From NCBI RefSeq assembly GCF_004103825.1, contig NZ_RYFI01000001.1, positions 4,238 to 68,237 on the forward strand: DNA of 64,000 nucleotides, read 5' to 3'. The stretch comes from Hansschlegelia zhihuaiae (GTDB lineage: Bacteria; Pseudomonadota; Alphaproteobacteria; Rhizobiales; Methylopilaceae). The notes under the pieces are model-generated. The model ran no database searches and was not told the origin of the DNA. It was given only the letters and a program-made list of their open reading frames with translations. The position numbers were made by a program, and so were the translations under genes. Positions within the stretch are counted from its first letter, which is position 1; each line of letters begins with the position of its first letter. Below, one piece after another: positions 63,996 through 64,000 of the stretch.

Positions 63996-64000
63996 CGGCG

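Overview
This is a GC-rich window (roughly two-thirds G+C by eye) from an alphaproteobacterium, most likely of the order Hyphomicrobiales (Rhizobiales). The basis is the purC/purS/purQ/purL-bolA-grxD order, the dnaG-rpoD pair, a DnaG that has lost most zinc ligands, a TreS-maltokinase fusion, DUF6481, DUF2934 and DUF465 small proteins, and several palindromic intergenic repeat families. The genus cannot be fixed from this window.

Layout. 1-1120: 3' end of uvrB. 1253-6510: three exported enzymes (alpha/beta hydrolase, Tat-exported amidohydrolase, Sec-exported HpcH/HpaI-type aldolase) and a convergent AraC-type regulator. 6890-10321: a stand-alone MmeI-like restriction-methylation protein. 10501-16012: small genes, including two secreted Gly-rich paralogues, arfB, a DUF6481 protein, a YciF-like ferritin, a SIMPL protein, a soluble chemoreceptor and a broken chimeric Uma2 gene. 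16075-22946: a HAD phosphatase, a PD-(D/E)xK-like gene placed directly behind rpoD, rpoD, dnaG, and the divergent rpsD with a promoter-terminator leader. 23172-31538: a metallophosphoesterase, a macrodomain protein, grxD, bolA and the purine genes purL, purQ, purS and purC.

31759-56830 is the dominant block, a 25-kb alpha-glucan/trehalose island: glgX1 (minus), then on the plus strand glgE, treS-mak, glgB, glgX2, treZ, malQ, treY, a small unknown gene, glgP, glgC and glgA. It encodes the classical ADP-glucose route (GlgC, GlgA, GlgB), the trehalose-maltose-1-phosphate route (TreS-Mak, GlgE, GlgB), trehalose release from glucan (GlgX/TreX-like, TreY, TreZ) and breakdown (GlgP, GlgX, MalQ). Together they can form a cycle between glycogen and trehalose. 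Stop-start overlaps (ATGA, TTGA, GTGA) tie most of the genes together.

56837-64000: a small Cys-containing protein, an atypical ammonium transporter gene behind a clear sigma-54 promoter with a small membrane protein downstream, a LysR/reductase divergent pair, two divergent DUF465 proteins, and an NAD(P)-dependent dehydrogenase with a C-terminal SAF-like region at the window edge. No tRNA, rRNA, CRISPR array, insertion sequence or prophage was recognised.

Most worth following up: the exported-enzyme cluster with its repeated operator-like sites, the chimeric Uma2 pseudogene, the rpoD-coupled nuclease-fold gene, the rpsD leader, the paired secreted Gly-rich proteins, and the complete two-route glycogen/trehalose island.
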